Shown in pieces: positions 4,285-13,142 of a DNA stretch of 45,743 nt. A model generated the notes under the pieces. It had not been told where the DNA came from, ran no database searches, and saw only the letters and a program-made list of their open reading frames with translations. Numbering within the stretch: the stretch's first letter is position 1; each line of letters starts with the position of its first letter. The position numbers and the translations under genes were made by a program. Source of the stretch: Planctomycetota bacterium (GTDB lineage Bacteria > Planctomycetota > UBA8742 > UBA2392); assembly GCA_020425605.1 (NCBI GenBank), contig JAGQRH010000031.1:1-45743 (forward strand), read 5' to 3'.

Positions 4285-5295
4285 TCAGACTTCCACCAGA
4301 ATCTTCCATGCGCCGTCGTCTTCGGCTGCCGTAATCTCGACGGGCGAGAACCTGCGTATCGTCTCGATGTTGGTGCGAGTATGGCCGGTGGGCTCGAGCG
4401 TTCGGAAGGTCCCGCCGGCGCCGAGTGTCATCGGTAGAAGCAGCTGGTCGGCGAGGTGCTGTCCGACGGGGACGCCGGCTTCGAGGTACGCGAGCATCTC
4501 CTTGATGGCAGCCTTGGCCACGTCCTCGGCCCTCACTCCGCGCTTGCCGAAGGCCGTCACTACTTCCGTGACCTGCGCTGAGTGGCAATAGATGCACAGG
4601 GCGTTGCCCGGGCCGAGCGAGCGGACCTCGACGGTGTTGAGCGCGTCGTCATCCAGCACGAAAGCCTGCTTCACCTTGCGCAGCTCGCGCTGGGCGACTT
4701 CGGCCGGCAGCTTGCTGATGTAGGCCGTGGCCGACAGCGAGGTACTCATCAGCTCGAGTATCTCCAGCGGCCGGTGCTCGGTCCACGGCTGGATACGTGC
4801 ATGCAGCAGCCCGCCACCGGCCGGGTAGAAACCAAGCCGCTCGGCCGTCAGCGTGGTCTTCGCGCCCATGCGCTCAAGCAGCGGCGTGAAGGTGTGCTGC
4901 AGGAAATCAAACGGGGGCGCCCAGGCCGCGTGCGTGCCGCCTTCAATCATGACGAAGCTCGGTGCGTCGGCATGCATGAGAGGAGTCAATACGGTCTGGT
5001 ACACGAGTGCAGCACTGCCCGCCGAGCCGACACTGAAGCGGTACTGGCCCGGGTAGATGCCCTCGGGTGTGAACGTCAGGTCCTGCGATTCGATCGCGTC
5101 GCCGCGGACTTCGGCATTGCTGATCTGCTTTGCGGCGCGCACGCAGGCAAGGTGTTGTTTCTTGAGACCGGGAGATTTGCGCCCGGCGCGGATGTTGAAC
5201 AGCCGAAACGGTTTGCCCGTTACTATCGACAGCGCGAGCGAAGTCCGAAGAACCTGCCCGCCGCCTTCCCCCTCGCTGCCGTCGATCTCGATCAT
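4285..5295 (-). CDS. rtcA: RNA 3'-terminal phosphate cyclase RtcA
   Basis: This 336-residue protein has the usual family length. It converts RNA 3'-phosphate to 2',3'-cyclic phosphate with ATP through a His-AMP intermediate. Family signatures run in order: GSEGEGGGQVLRTSLALS at the N-terminus, FNIRAGRKSPGLKKQHLACV, YPGQYRFSVGSAGSAALV and GHTRTNI near residue 305. The His of GHTRTNI is at the position expected for the adenylated His309 of the E. coli enzyme. ATG 5295 is chosen because MIEIDGSEG is the conserved start; an upstream ATG at 5355 lies inside a repeat element. rtcB is 83 bases upstream on the same strand and the tRNA array lies downstream, so the three probably form one RNA-repair/tRNA locus. 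Confidence 0.96.
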   Translation of the reverse strand: MIEIDGSEGEGGGQVLRTSLALSIVTGKPFRLFNIRAGRKSPGLKKQHLACVRAAKQISNAEVRGDAIESQDLTFTPEGIYPGQYRFSVGSAGSAALVYQTVLTPLMHADAPSFVMIEGGTHAAWAPPFDFLQHTFTPLLERMGAKTTLTAERLGFYPAGGGLLHARIQPWTEHRPLEILELMSTSLSATAYISKLPAEVAQRELRKVKQAFVLDDDALNTVEVRSLGPGNALCIYCHSAQVTEVVTAFGKRGVRAEDVAKAAIKEMLAYLEAGVPVGQHLADQLLLPMTLGAGGTFRTLEPTGHTRTNIETIRRFSPVEITAAEDDGAWKILVEV

Positions 5296-5296
5296 T

Positions 5297-5373
5297 GCTA
5301 ACAGTTGGTAGTTGATGGGTAGTAGTTGGTAGGGACTGCTTTTACTACCAACCACTCACTACCAACGATCAAC
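5297..5373 (+). repeat. Dispersed repeat, copy B, in the rtcB-rtcA gap
   Basis: The 77 bases consist of GTTGGTAG units followed by CTACCAAC units and end CTACCAACGATCAACTT. They are the inverted counterpart of copy A at 3263-3330. The element almost fills the gap between rtcB and rtcA. It may be a REP/MITE-like palindrome; no protein-coding role is evident. Confidence 0.75.
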
Positions 5374-5378
5374 TTCAC

Positions 5379-6602
5379 CTACCCCTTCACACAAACGATC
5401 TGCTTGAGCGTGTGGACGATATCTACGAGATCTTCCTGCGCCTTCATGACTGCGTCGATGTTCTTGTACGCGGCCGGCGTTTCGTCGATTACGTCCTTGT
5501 CCTTGCGGCACTCAACGCCTTCCGTGGCTGCGATGTGGTCGCGGACGCTGAACCTCTTGCGCGCCTCGTTGCGGCTCATGGCGCGGCCTGCGCCATGGCT
5601 GCACGAGCAGAAGCTCTCCGCGTGCCCCTTGCCGCACACGATGTAGCTGCGCGCGCCCATGCTGCCCGGGATGATCCCCAGCTCGCCCTTGCGCGCCGAG
5701 ACGGCGCCCTTGCGGGTAACGAAGACTTCCTCGTCGTAGTGCGTCTCCTTCTGCACGTAGTTGTGGTGGCAGTTGACCGCCATCAGGTCGGCTTCGAATT
5801 CCGGCACGTGCGGCGTATCGCGTACGGCCTGTACCACCGCGTGCATCATCCGCGCGCGGTTCATGGCGGCGTAATCCTGTGCCCAGTGGACTGCCTCGAC
5901 GTAATCGTCGAAGTGCTCGGCACCTTCCTTGAAGTACGCCAGGTTTGCATCCGGCAGGTTCTTGAAGTGCTGGCGCATGTCCTGCTTGGCGAGGTCGATG
6001 AAGTGCGAGCCAATCCGGTTGCCAACGCCACGGGAGCCCGAGTGCAGCATGAACCACACGTCGTTGCTTTCATCAAGGCAGACCTCAATGAAATGGTTAC
6101 CCGTACCGAGCGTGCCCAGATGCGTGATCGGGTGGGCGTTGCGCTGCAGCTTCGGGTGCTTGGCAATCAGCTTGCGGTAGCCGGCATCGAGAGTCTTGAA
6201 CGCGGCTTCGTTTTCCGGGCGCGGGTTGGTCCACGCGCCACGGTCGCCGCGCGCGCCCCGGTTCGTGCGCCCGTGCGGTACGTTGCGCTCAATGGCGCTG
6301 CGAACGCCGGCCAGGTTGTCCGGCAGATCCTCGGCCTTGAGCGAAGTCTTGACCGCGCACATGCCGCAGCCGATATCGACGCCGACGGCGGCCGGGATGA
6401 TCGCGCCGAGGGTCGGCACAACCGAGCCCACGGTGGCGCCCAGGCCCCAGTGAACGTCCGGCATGGCCGCGACCCATTTAAACACAACCGGCAGCTTGGC
6501 GGTGTTGACCAGCTGCTTCTCGGCCTCGGCCTCAAGCTGTACGCCCTCCACCCAGGCCTTGATCGGCTTGGCACCCTTCTGCGTGATCATCTTGTAGGCC
6601 AT
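5379..6602 (-). CDS. rtcB: tRNA-splicing / RNA-repair ligase RtcB
   Basis: This 407-residue protein matches the bacterial RtcB length. It joins RNA 2',3'-cyclic phosphate or 3'-phosphate ends to 5'-OH ends using GTP and Mn2+. The metal and active-site segments are all present: VGVDIGCGM (Cys near 79), GTLGTGNHFIEV, HSGSRGVGN, NCHHNYV, and CSHGAGRAMSR near residue 335, whose His is the expected GMP-accepting residue. The ATG at 6602 has GGAG seven bases upstream. With rtcA it would repair tRNAs cut by anticodon nucleases, which makes its position upstream of a tRNA array notable. No regulator of the RtcR type is present in the window. Confidence 0.97.
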   Translation of the reverse strand: MAYKMITQKGAKPIKAWVEGVQLEAEAEKQLVNTAKLPVVFKWVAAMPDVHWGLGATVGSVVPTLGAIIPAAVGVDIGCGMCAVKTSLKAEDLPDNLAGVRSAIERNVPHGRTNRGARGDRGAWTNPRPENEAAFKTLDAGYRKLIAKHPKLQRNAHPITHLGTLGTGNHFIEVCLDESNDVWFMLHSGSRGVGNRIGSHFIDLAKQDMRQHFKNLPDANLAYFKEGAEHFDDYVEAVHWAQDYAAMNRARMMHAVVQAVRDTPHVPEFEADLMAVNCHHNYVQKETHYDEEVFVTRKGAVSARKGELGIIPGSMGARSYIVCGKGHAESFCSCSHGAGRAMSRNEARKRFSVRDHIAATEGVECRKDKDVIDETPAAYKNIDAVMKAQEDLVDIVHTLKQIVCVKG

Positions 6603-6748
6603 GGCGTGCTCCGTCTTCTACGGTACACGAACGCAGTCGGGTTGCACTGTGGTGTGGACATCCTGTCCGCATCGACCGAGTCGGTCGTGGTCCCGGCGCA
6701 TCCTGCTCGGGGACTTGCGGGCTGGAAGCCCACTTCACAAAACGCGAA

Positions 6749-6768
6749 CCGCCGGGTTTCCCCGGCGG
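6749..6768 (-). terminator. Terminator after nrdJ
   Basis: CCGCCGGG and CCCGGCGG pair around TTTC. On the minus strand it lies 120 bases downstream of the nrdJ stop codon and is followed by TTCGCGTTTT. It would separate nrdJ from rtcB. The rest of 6603-6887 shows no gene. Confidence 0.65.
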
Positions 6769-6887
6769 CTCTTGGCGGTTTGCGCGGTACGTGTGACGTT
6801 GCTGCGTTCTTTGGGCCGCGCGGCCCGAAGCTTTTATCGGTCGCGTCTATTCTACTCCTTTACGCGTTGCCGATGAAAGAGCTTGGC

Positions 6888-9800
6888 CTAGCTGCAACCC
6901 ATGCTGTTGCCGCAGTTGAGGCATTTGTAGCACGCGCCGTTTCTTACTGTGATGTGTCCGCACACGTCGCAGATCGGTGCGTCGCCCATCAGTGATTCCA
7001 TCTGCTCGCTCAGCGCGTCGCGCGGCTTGCCTGCTTTTGCCGGAGTGACCGGAGCCGGCTGATCGGCAAGCCTACTTGTCGTGTGTACTTCCTTCATGTG
7101 CTCGCCCGCGTTGCCGAGGTCCTTGCTGTCTTCGCCTTGCTGTGACAGCAGCGCCGGGCCCTTCACCTCTTCCGGCTTGATGTGCAGGAAGTCCGTACGC
7201 CCGAGGTACTGATGGCCCAGCGTGCGGAACACCAGGTCGACCACCGATGTCGCGAGACGAATGTGCGCGTGGCCCTCGACCATGCCCTGCGGCTCGAAGC
7301 GCGTGAAGGTGAAGGTGTCGACGAACTCCTTCAGCGGCACGCCATACTGCAGGCCTTTGCTGACCGCGATTGCGAAGCAGTTGAGAATGCTGCGCAGGGT
7401 CGCGCCTTCCTTGCTCATGTCGAGGAAGATTTCACCCAGCTCGCCGTTCAGGTACTCGCCCGTGCGCAGGTACATCTTCTGGCCGGAAAGTTTCAGCTCG
7501 TAGGTGAAGCCGCGACGCTGCGATGGCAACGGGCGACGGTGCAGCCCGCGTGGCGGGGCGTTCTCTGCCACGGCCTTTGAGCCCAGCTCGGCGACGAGTT
7601 CCTTCTTGAGCACTTCCGTCGGCTTGCCGTCGGCCTTGGCCGGCTTGTCCGCTTCCTTCTTCTTGGTGCTGGTGCTGAGGACCTGGCTGTGCTTGCTGCC
7701 GTCGCGGTAGATGGCGACCGCCTTCAGCCCGAGGTCATGCGCCTGCATGTACGAGTCCTGGATGTCCTCAATCGTCACCTCGTTGGGCATGTTGATCGTC
7801 TTGCTGATCGCGCCCGAGATGAACGGCTGAGCCGCGGCCATCATGCGCACGTGGCCCATGTGATGGATGAAACGCTGGCCGTGCTTGCCGCAACGGTTGG
7901 CGCAGTCGAACACGGGCAGGTGCTCGTTCTTCAGGAACGGCGCGCCTTCAACGGTCTGGCGGCCGCAGATATGGTCGCTGGCGGCGTCGATGGCGTCTTG
8001 CTCAAAGCCGAGGGCCTTGAGCAGGTCAAAGCTCGGCTCGCTCCATGCATCCTTCTTGAAGCCGAGCCGCGTCATGGTCTCTTCGCCGAGCGTCCAGGGA
8101 TTGATGGCGAAGGCCAACTCTAGCGCGCCCTGCAGCGACGTTTCGATGCGGCTGATGTCCGCCTCGGTGAAGCCCTTGCTGCGCAGGGACTCGTCGTTGA
8201 TATGCGGCGCACCCTTGAGCGTCAGCGTGCCGACGACGTACTCGACGATCGCCTTGCGCTCCTTCTCTTCGTAGCCCAGGTGTTGCAGCGCGGGCAGAAC
8301 GCTCTGGTTGATGATCTTGAAATAGCCGCCGCCGGCGAGCTTCTTGAATTTCACGAGTGCGAAGTCGGGCTCGATGCCGGTCGTGTCACAATCCATCAGC
8401 AGGCCGATGGTGCCGGTCGGCGCAATCACGGTCGTCTGCGCATTGCGATAGCCGTGCTTCTTGCCCAGCTCAACGGCGCGGTCCCATGCTACGCGCGAGG
8501 CGCTCAGCAGGTAGTCCGGGCAGTATTCCGGGTTGATGCCGACCGGCTTCACGCGAAGCTGCTCGTACTCGTCGCTCGGAGCATTGTAGGCCGCGCGGCG
8601 ATGGTTGCGCATCACGCGCAGCATGTCCTTGCTGTTGGGCTTGTAGCGCGGAAAGGGGCCGTGGCCTTCGGCCATCTCGGCCGATGCCGCGTAGCTTTCG
8701 CCGGTCAGGATCGCGGTGATCGCGCCGCAGACGGCCGTGGCCTTCTTGCTGTCGTACGGGATGCCGCTGAGCATCAGGCAGGTGCCCATGTTGGCATAGC
8801 CGAGGCCGAGCGTGCGGTAGTCGTAGGACTTCTCAGCAATTTCTTCGCTGGGGAACTGGGCCATCAGCACGCTGATTTCCAGCGTGATGGTCCAGAGCCG
8901 CGTCGCGTGCTGGATGGCCGGTACGTCGAACTCGGCCTTTTCCTTGTCGAAGAACTTGATGAGGTTCAGCGAGGCCAGATTGCAGGCCGTGTCGTCGAGG
9001 AACATGTACTCGCTGCACGGGTTGGATGCGTTGATCCGGCCGTCCTGCGGGCAGGTGTGCCAGTCATTGATGACGGTGTCGTACTGCACGCCCGGGTCGG
9101 CGCACTGCCATGCGGCCTTGGCGATCTGGTCCCACAGGTCGCGGGCCTTGACCGTCTTGCTGATGTGGTTCTTGTCGGTGCGCCAGCGCAGGTGCCAGTC
9201 GCCGTCGCCGCGGACGGAGTCAATGAACTCGCTCGGCACGCGCACGCTGTTGTTTGAGTTCTGGCCGCTGACGGTGCCGTAGGCCTCGCCGTTGAAGTCG
9301 GCGGGCAGGCCGGCGTCGATCAGGATCTTGGCCTTGTCTTCTTCGTGGGCCTTCCAGTTGATGAAGGTCTCGATGTCGGGGTGGTCGAGGTCGAGGCAGA
9401 CCATCTTGGCCGCGCGGCGAGTCGTGCCGCCCGACTTTATGGCGCCCGCGGCGCGGTCACCCACGCGCAGGAAGCTCATCAGGCCGCTGCTCTGGCCGCC
9501 GCCGGAAAGCGGCTCGCCGCTGCCGCGCAGCTTGCTGAAGTTGGTGCCGGTGCCGCTGCCGTACTTGAACAGGCGGGCCTCGCGGGTCCACAGATCCATG
9601 ATGCCGCCCTTGCCGACCAGGTCGTCGCTGACGTTCTGGATGAAGCAGGCGTGTGGCTGCGGGTGGGTGTAGGCGTCTTTGCTTTTCGTGAGCTTGCCGG
9701 TGTCCGGGTCCACGTAGAAGTGGCCCTGGCTGGGGCCGGTCAGGTTGTAGGCCCAGGCGAGCCCGGTGTTGAACCACTGCGGGCTGTTCGGCGCGGCGTA

Positions 9801-10334
9801 CTGGTGGATGAGCATGTGTGCCATCTCATCGTAGTAGGCCTGTGCGTCCTGCTCGGAGCGGAAGTAGCCGTACTTTTCGCCCCAGTGGCGCCAGCAGCCG
9901 GCGAGGCGGTTGACCACCTGGCGGGCGCTGCGTTCGGGCCCCATGACCACGTTGCCGTCGTCATCTTTCAGCGGCTCGGACGTGAGCGGGTTTTCCCCTT
10001 CCTTATACTGGGGCACCTGCGCCTTGCGGAAATACTTGCTGATCATGATGTCGGTCGCGAGCTGCGACCAGTCGGCCGGGATTTCCGCCCCGTCCATCTG
10101 GAAGACGACGCTGCCGTCCGGGTTGGTGATCTTGGTGCCGCGGCGGGCGTATTTGACCTTCCCCAGGACATCTTCACCGGGCTTGGTGAAGACGCGCGGG
10201 ATGGCCACGCCGGTGGGGCAGGATTTGCTGGTGCTGGCCTTGCTTGCCGCGTTGGATTCGGTGCCCTCCCGCTTGGCGCGGCTGGTGCGCCGGGTCTTGG
10301 TAGCGGCCTGGGTGTTGCCGGTCTTTCTACGCAT
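6888..10334 (-). CDS. nrdJ: Adenosylcobalamin-dependent (class II) ribonucleotide reductase
   Basis: This 1148-residue protein reduces ribonucleotides to deoxyribonucleotides with a B12-generated thiyl radical. Visible motifs are INASNPCSEYMFLDDTACNL (active-site Cys and neighbouring residues of the alpha subunit), GLGYANMGTCLM, and TVIAPTGTIGLLMDCDTTG. The C-terminus is a Cys-rich zinc ribbon (CDVCG then CYKCLNCGNSMGCS), typical of the long NrdJ type and probably involved in re-reduction. The basic, low-complexity N-terminus (residues 1-40) precedes the catalytic core. ATG 10334 is preferred over a GTG or ATG further upstream because AAAAGG precedes it. It is monocistronic, with its own promoter at 10497-10524 and terminator at 6749-6768. 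Confidence 0.96.
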   Translation of the reverse strand: MRRKTGNTQAATKTRRTSRAKREGTESNAASKASTSKSCPTGVAIPRVFTKPGEDVLGKVKYARRGTKITNPDGSVVFQMDGAEIPADWSQLATDIMISKYFRKAQVPQYKEGENPLTSEPLKDDDGNVVMGPERSARQVVNRLAGCWRHWGEKYGYFRSEQDAQAYYDEMAHMLIHQYAAPNSPQWFNTGLAWAYNLTGPSQGHFYVDPDTGKLTKSKDAYTHPQPHACFIQNVSDDLVGKGGIMDLWTREARLFKYGSGTGTNFSKLRGSGEPLSGGGQSSGLMSFLRVGDRAAGAIKSGGTTRRAAKMVCLDLDHPDIETFINWKAHEEDKAKILIDAGLPADFNGEAYGTVSGQNSNNSVRVPSEFIDSVRGDGDWHLRWRTDKNHISKTVKARDLWDQIAKAAWQCADPGVQYDTVINDWHTCPQDGRINASNPCSEYMFLDDTACNLASLNLIKFFDKEKAEFDVPAIQHATRLWTITLEISVLMAQFPSEEIAEKSYDYRTLGLGYANMGTCLMLSGIPYDSKKATAVCGAITAILTGESYAASAEMAEGHGPFPRYKPNSKDMLRVMRNHRRAAYNAPSDEYEQLRVKPVGINPEYCPDYLLSASRVAWDRAVELGKKHGYRNAQTTVIAPTGTIGLLMDCDTTGIEPDFALVKFKKLAGGGYFKIINQSVLPALQHLGYEEKERKAIVEYVVGTLTLKGAPHINDESLRSKGFTEADISRIETSLQGALELAFAINPWTLGEETMTRLGFKKDAWSEPSFDLLKALGFEQDAIDAASDHICGRQTVEGAPFLKNEHLPVFDCANRCGKHGQRFIHHMGHVRMMAAAQPFISGAISKTINMPNEVTIEDIQDSYMQAHDLGLKAVAIYRDGSKHSQVLSTSTKKKEADKPAKADGKPTEVLKKELVAELGSKAVAENAPPRGLHRRPLPSQRRGFTYELKLSGQKMYLRTGEYLNGELGEIFLDMSKEGATLRSILNCFAIAVSKGLQYGVPLKEFVDTFTFTRFEPQGMVEGHAHIRLATSVVDLVFRTLGHQYLGRTDFLHIKPEEVKGPALLSQQGEDSKDLGNAGEHMKEVHTTSRLADQPAPVTPAKAGKPRDALSEQMESLMGDAPICDVCGHITVRNGACYKCLNCGNSMGCS

Positions 10335-10496
10335 GATCTGCCTTTTCCGCCTGTGTGCGCGAAGGAGTCCAGCTCCCGCGCGGAAGCTCAAACAAGGGGA
10401 TGTGAAGCCTTGCGCCGTTTAGCGCATGGCACGCTACCCCTAGTGTCCCGTGAAGTTGTCGGATTGTGCCGTCGGTCAAACCGGCGACGGGGTGCC

Positions 10497-10524
10497 AGTA
10501 TATCTCCGGACTGTGGGTGGTCAA
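10497..10524 (-). promoter_or_regulatory. nrdJ promoter
   Basis: On the minus strand TTGACC (10519-10524) and TATACT (10497-10502) are separated by 16 bases, a good sigma70-type match. Transcription would start near 10490, giving a leader of about 155 nt before the nrdJ ATG. That leader can form a GC-rich stem around 10465-10490. I find no recognisable cobalamin riboswitch or NrdR box. Confidence 0.65.
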
Positions 10525-10821
10525 AGAAAAAGCACTAAATAAAGGGTGTCGGAAACAAGTGAATACTGTATGCAGTTTGTGGATGGTTTCCCACACAATC
10601 CCCTGAAATCAACGGTTTGCTGACGCTGAGTTGTCAACAACTCTGATCGTGCCGCTTGTCCCCGGAACCAGACCACAACATGTAGGGTGCGTGTTTGCGC
10701 CACACCGCCCTATCCGCAGGGCACTAGGTCTCCGGCGCAAAGCCATGCCCACCCCGTCCACAGGTTGTGGGGATCGGACTGACAATTGAGGGTATCACGC
10801 GGTGCGACATTGCCCGGCGGG
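10525..10821. other. Non-coding region upstream of nrdJ
   Basis: No convincing gene is present. It contains a dyad GAGTTGT-CA-ACAACTC (10628-10643), and short TGTGGATGG and GTCCACAGG words that only partly match DnaA boxes. It separates the nrdJ promoter from the end of the next minus-strand gene. Confidence 0.5.
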
Positions 10822-11241
10822 TCAGGAATCGATTTCGTCGCCAACCGGCTTGGCGTTCTCGACGATCTTGTCGCTCTGCTTCTTGATGGCTTTGGTCTGC
10901 GTCCAGCCGTCGCGAGAGAAGATCAGGTGGGTGACGCGTTCGGCGTCCACGTCCAGGATCGGCATCTCGGTTGTGGCTTCCGGCGTAGACAGGCTGTTGC
11001 TGTCCACGGTGACGCGGACGCAGAAGTAGCGCGGGCCGGTGCAACGCAACAGCACGAGGCCGGATTCACTTACGTGGTCGCCGTCTTTGCCGCGCACGAT
11101 GCTGGAGTCGATCATGAAGTGCCAGCCGGTTTCGCGCATTCGATGTCGCGTCGCGTAGGCTTTCAGGCGCGCCTTGGCATGGTCGCGCATCATGATCAAC
11201 GCCGAACGCGCGGCGAACCTGGTGTCTTTCTTTTCGTTCAT
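10822..11241 (-). CDS. Hypothetical protein
   Basis: I do not recognise this 139-residue protein. It has no signal peptide or membrane segment. The N-terminal half is basic and Arg/Met-rich (ALIMMRDHAKARLKAYATRH), followed by beta-rich sequence (HFMIDSSIV, GLVLLRCTGPRYFCVRV) and a lysine-rich tail. ATG 11241 is chosen because the longer frame would begin within the untranslated gap after the cytochrome gene; no clear Shine-Dalgarno precedes either start. It follows the cytochrome gene by 54 bases on the same strand and could be co-transcribed with it. Confidence 0.6.
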   Translation of the reverse strand: MNEKKDTRFAARSALIMMRDHAKARLKAYATRHRMRETGWHFMIDSSIVRGKDGDHVSESGLVLLRCTGPRYFCVRVTVDSNSLSTPEATTEMPILDVDAERVTHLIFSRDGWTQTKAIKKQSDKIVENAKPVGDEIDS

Positions 11242-11295
11242 TGGACGCTCAACGTTCGATATTGAACATGTCGCATCACGCCTGCCAAGGGTCAA

Positions 11296-12534
11296 TCAGT
11301 CGCCCATTTCGATGGGTGGGTTTACCTTGATGCCGCCGCTGTTCCTGGGCGTCGGCGCGCCGGACAAGATCCACTTTTCGATCAGCTCGATCTCTTCGGA
11401 TGGTAGCGGGTTGGCCGCGAAGGGCATGCGCGGCGACTTCAGGCCCTTGATGTGCATCAAGAGTGGCGAGTTTTCGGCGTACGGGACCACGGTCGGGCGC
11501 GGGTTGCCCAGATCATCGACGGCGCCGCGCATGACGCCTTCCAGCGTCCACAGGTCGAGCTTGCGGGGCTTGGCGCTCCAGGTATCGAGCCAGCCCGCGC
11601 CGCCTTCGGGGTTGGCGCTGCTGGGCGCGTTCTTGTCGGGCGCGTAGTGGCAGCCGTTGCAGCGCCGGCGCAGAACGTCCATTACCTGGCTCGCGCTGAC
11701 GGTCACCTTGGGCGCGGGCACCGCGTTCGTGAGGTACCAGGCCAGCTCATGCGACTCCTCTTCAGTCATGGCCGTCTGCAGCATGCCGGACCAAGGCATG
11801 CGCTGGGCCGGATGCCGGATGCCCTCGGCCAGCCATTCCGGCCGCACGCGCGTCCATGCGCGTGACAGGTCCGGCGCGAACACGACGGGCATCAGGTGCG
11901 GGCGGCCGTTTTCGTCGTAGGTCGGCTTGATCTCATCATCGCCAAGCGTGTGGCACTGGCGGCAGTTGTACTTGGTCCACAACTCGCGGCCTTTGGCGAG
12001 CCGCTGCGGGTCGGGCTCGGCTTCGCGCTCAGGCTTCCAGCTCGGGAGGCTGGCGATGCCGTCGTTGGCCTTGAGCTCGAGGTACTTCGTCAGCACGACC
12101 ACTTCGCGGTCTGACAAGCCGAGGTCAGGCATGCGGTCGCCGCTGTTCTGGCGGATCGGGTACGGGTAGCGCAGGTAGCGCTTGATCCAAGGCTCGGTGC
12201 GGCGCTCGGCGATTGATTCCAGCGGCGGCGCGAGGTTTTCCGGGCGGCTCTTATACTGGTGGCAGCTCTGGCAGTTGTCGCGCGGGATGTGGGTCGCGTC
12301 TTTCGGCACTTCCGTACGATGGCAGAAGTTGCAGTTGTGTTTGGCGACCAACGCGTCGCCTTGGGCAAGCCAGTCCTGAACGCTCTCCGGCAGCGCATCG
12401 GGATCAACAACCGGATGGCTGTCGCTGTCGTGACCGTTCTTGGCACCGTCTGCCATGATCAGCGCAATGCCCAGCAGCGTCAGGCCGAGCCCGGCGACGA
12501 GCAACACCACGTTGGCGATCTTGATTCCCTTCAT
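11296..12534 (-). CDS. Membrane-anchored four-haem c-type cytochrome
   Basis: The 412-residue protein has one N-terminal transmembrane segment (VVLLVAGLGLTLLGIALIM, uncleaved anchor) and a periplasmic body. Four CXXCH haem-binding motifs are present: CNFCH, CQSCH, CRQCH and CNGCH. The first pair forms a close double-haem module; the third lies in a cytochrome-c-like domain with a downstream Met-rich region (RMPWSGMLQTAM), and the fourth is in a Planctomycete-cytochrome-C-like C-terminal domain with LMHIKGLKSPRMPF. It should pass electrons between membrane donors and periplasmic acceptors. The start is at ATG 12534; no strong Shine-Dalgarno is visible. The partner oxidase or reductase is not in this window. 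Confidence 0.92.
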   Translation of the reverse strand: MKGIKIANVVLLVAGLGLTLLGIALIMADGAKNGHDSDSHPVVDPDALPESVQDWLAQGDALVAKHNCNFCHRTEVPKDATHIPRDNCQSCHQYKSRPENLAPPLESIAERRTEPWIKRYLRYPYPIRQNSGDRMPDLGLSDREVVVLTKYLELKANDGIASLPSWKPEREAEPDPQRLAKGRELWTKYNCRQCHTLGDDEIKPTYDENGRPHLMPVVFAPDLSRAWTRVRPEWLAEGIRHPAQRMPWSGMLQTAMTEEESHELAWYLTNAVPAPKVTVSASQVMDVLRRRCNGCHYAPDKNAPSSANPEGGAGWLDTWSAKPRKLDLWTLEGVMRGAVDDLGNPRPTVVPYAENSPLLMHIKGLKSPRMPFAANPLPSEEIELIEKWILSGAPTPRNSGGIKVNPPIEMGD

Positions 12535-12582
12535 GCGTTACAGTCTACGTGGTGCGCGACGCTTTGCAGCCCCGCAAGCAGA

Positions 12583-12606
12583 AGCCCATCGTTTACACGA
12601 TGGGCT
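12583..12606 (-). terminator. Hairpin terminator after the 170-aa gene
   Basis: AGCCCATCGT and ACGATGGGCT pair perfectly around TTAC, followed on the minus strand by TTCTGCTT. It lies 23 bases downstream of the stop codon at 12630 and upstream of the cytochrome gene. Confidence 0.65.
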
Positions 12607-12629
12607 CTGTGGGTTGGTTGGGTTGTGCG

Positions 12630-13142
12630 CTACCCGCGCTTCATGAGGCTGGGGTCGGTCTTGGGCTCTACGGGCTGGTCGCCCTTGCGCTTGAGGTAGC
12701 TGGTGTACTCGGCCCAGATTTCGCGCACCTGGTCCGGGCTGATGTGTCCGTCATCCATCAGGATGCTCTCGACGCGCTTGATATCGCCGAGCGCCTTGAA
12801 CAGCTGGCGCTGGAATGCCAAAGCCTCGTCGAGCTGCGTCTTGGTGATGAAATTCTTGCGGAACATGCGGCGCCCGAGGCGCTTGTCTTCCTGCCGGATC
12901 AGCGCGTAGTTGCGCGCCTTCACCAGCTTGTACAACTCGGCGCGACTGAGCCAGTTGTGCTCAAGGATGGCGTGCGCGAGGTCGAGCTCGCGGCCTTCCT
13001 GCTTGGCCGTCACGCAGTCGGCAAGCGCTTCATCGACCTGGGCCTGAGTCACTTTCGTGTTCTTCAGGATGATCGATATCAACAATTGATCCGCCTGCGA
13101 CATCCGTGCGGCCTTGGTGTTCTGGGTCTGCGATAGGTTCAT
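12630..13142 (-). CDS. Hypothetical helical protein with two GspE-N-like repeats
   Basis: The 170-residue soluble protein is predicted mostly helical. It has two similar segments, VTQAQVDEALADCVTAKQ...LSRAELYKLVKARN and ITKTQLDEALAFQRQLFK...ISPDQVREIWAEY. The 'T..Q.DEAL..Q' followed by 'I....L' pattern resembles the small N-terminal domain of type II/IV secretion ATPases, but here it is standalone and without an ATPase. The start could be ATG 13142 or the in-frame ATG at 13103 (AAGG eight bases before it). The function is unknown; a protein-interaction or adaptor role is possible. It is followed by a terminator. Confidence 0.7.
   Translation of the reverse strand: MNLSQTQNTKAARMSQADQLLISIILKNTKVTQAQVDEALADCVTAKQEGRELDLAHAILEHNWLSRAELYKLVKARNYALIRQEDKRLGRRMFRKNFITKTQLDEALAFQRQLFKALGDIKRVESILMDDGHISPDQVREIWAEYTSYLKRKGDQPVEPKTDPSLMKRG

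Noticed and set aside
5412..6995. 527-codon plus-strand frame opposite rtcB
   Set aside because: RtcB on the minus strand has every family motif; the plus frame has no recognisable domain and no ribosome-binding site.
9345..10538. Plus-strand frame opposite nrdJ
   Set aside because: Shadow of the nrdJ coding sequence; no family resemblance.
10560..10775. DnaA-box cluster or replication origin
   Set aside because: Only two words resemble TTATCCACA, each with two mismatches, and no AT-rich unwinding region or dnaA/dnaN gene is nearby.
10335..10821. Cobalamin riboswitch or NrdR box upstream of nrdJ
   Set aside because: Expected from biology, but neither the B12-box sequence nor the paired NrdR boxes could be found by eye; only a plain promoter is supported.
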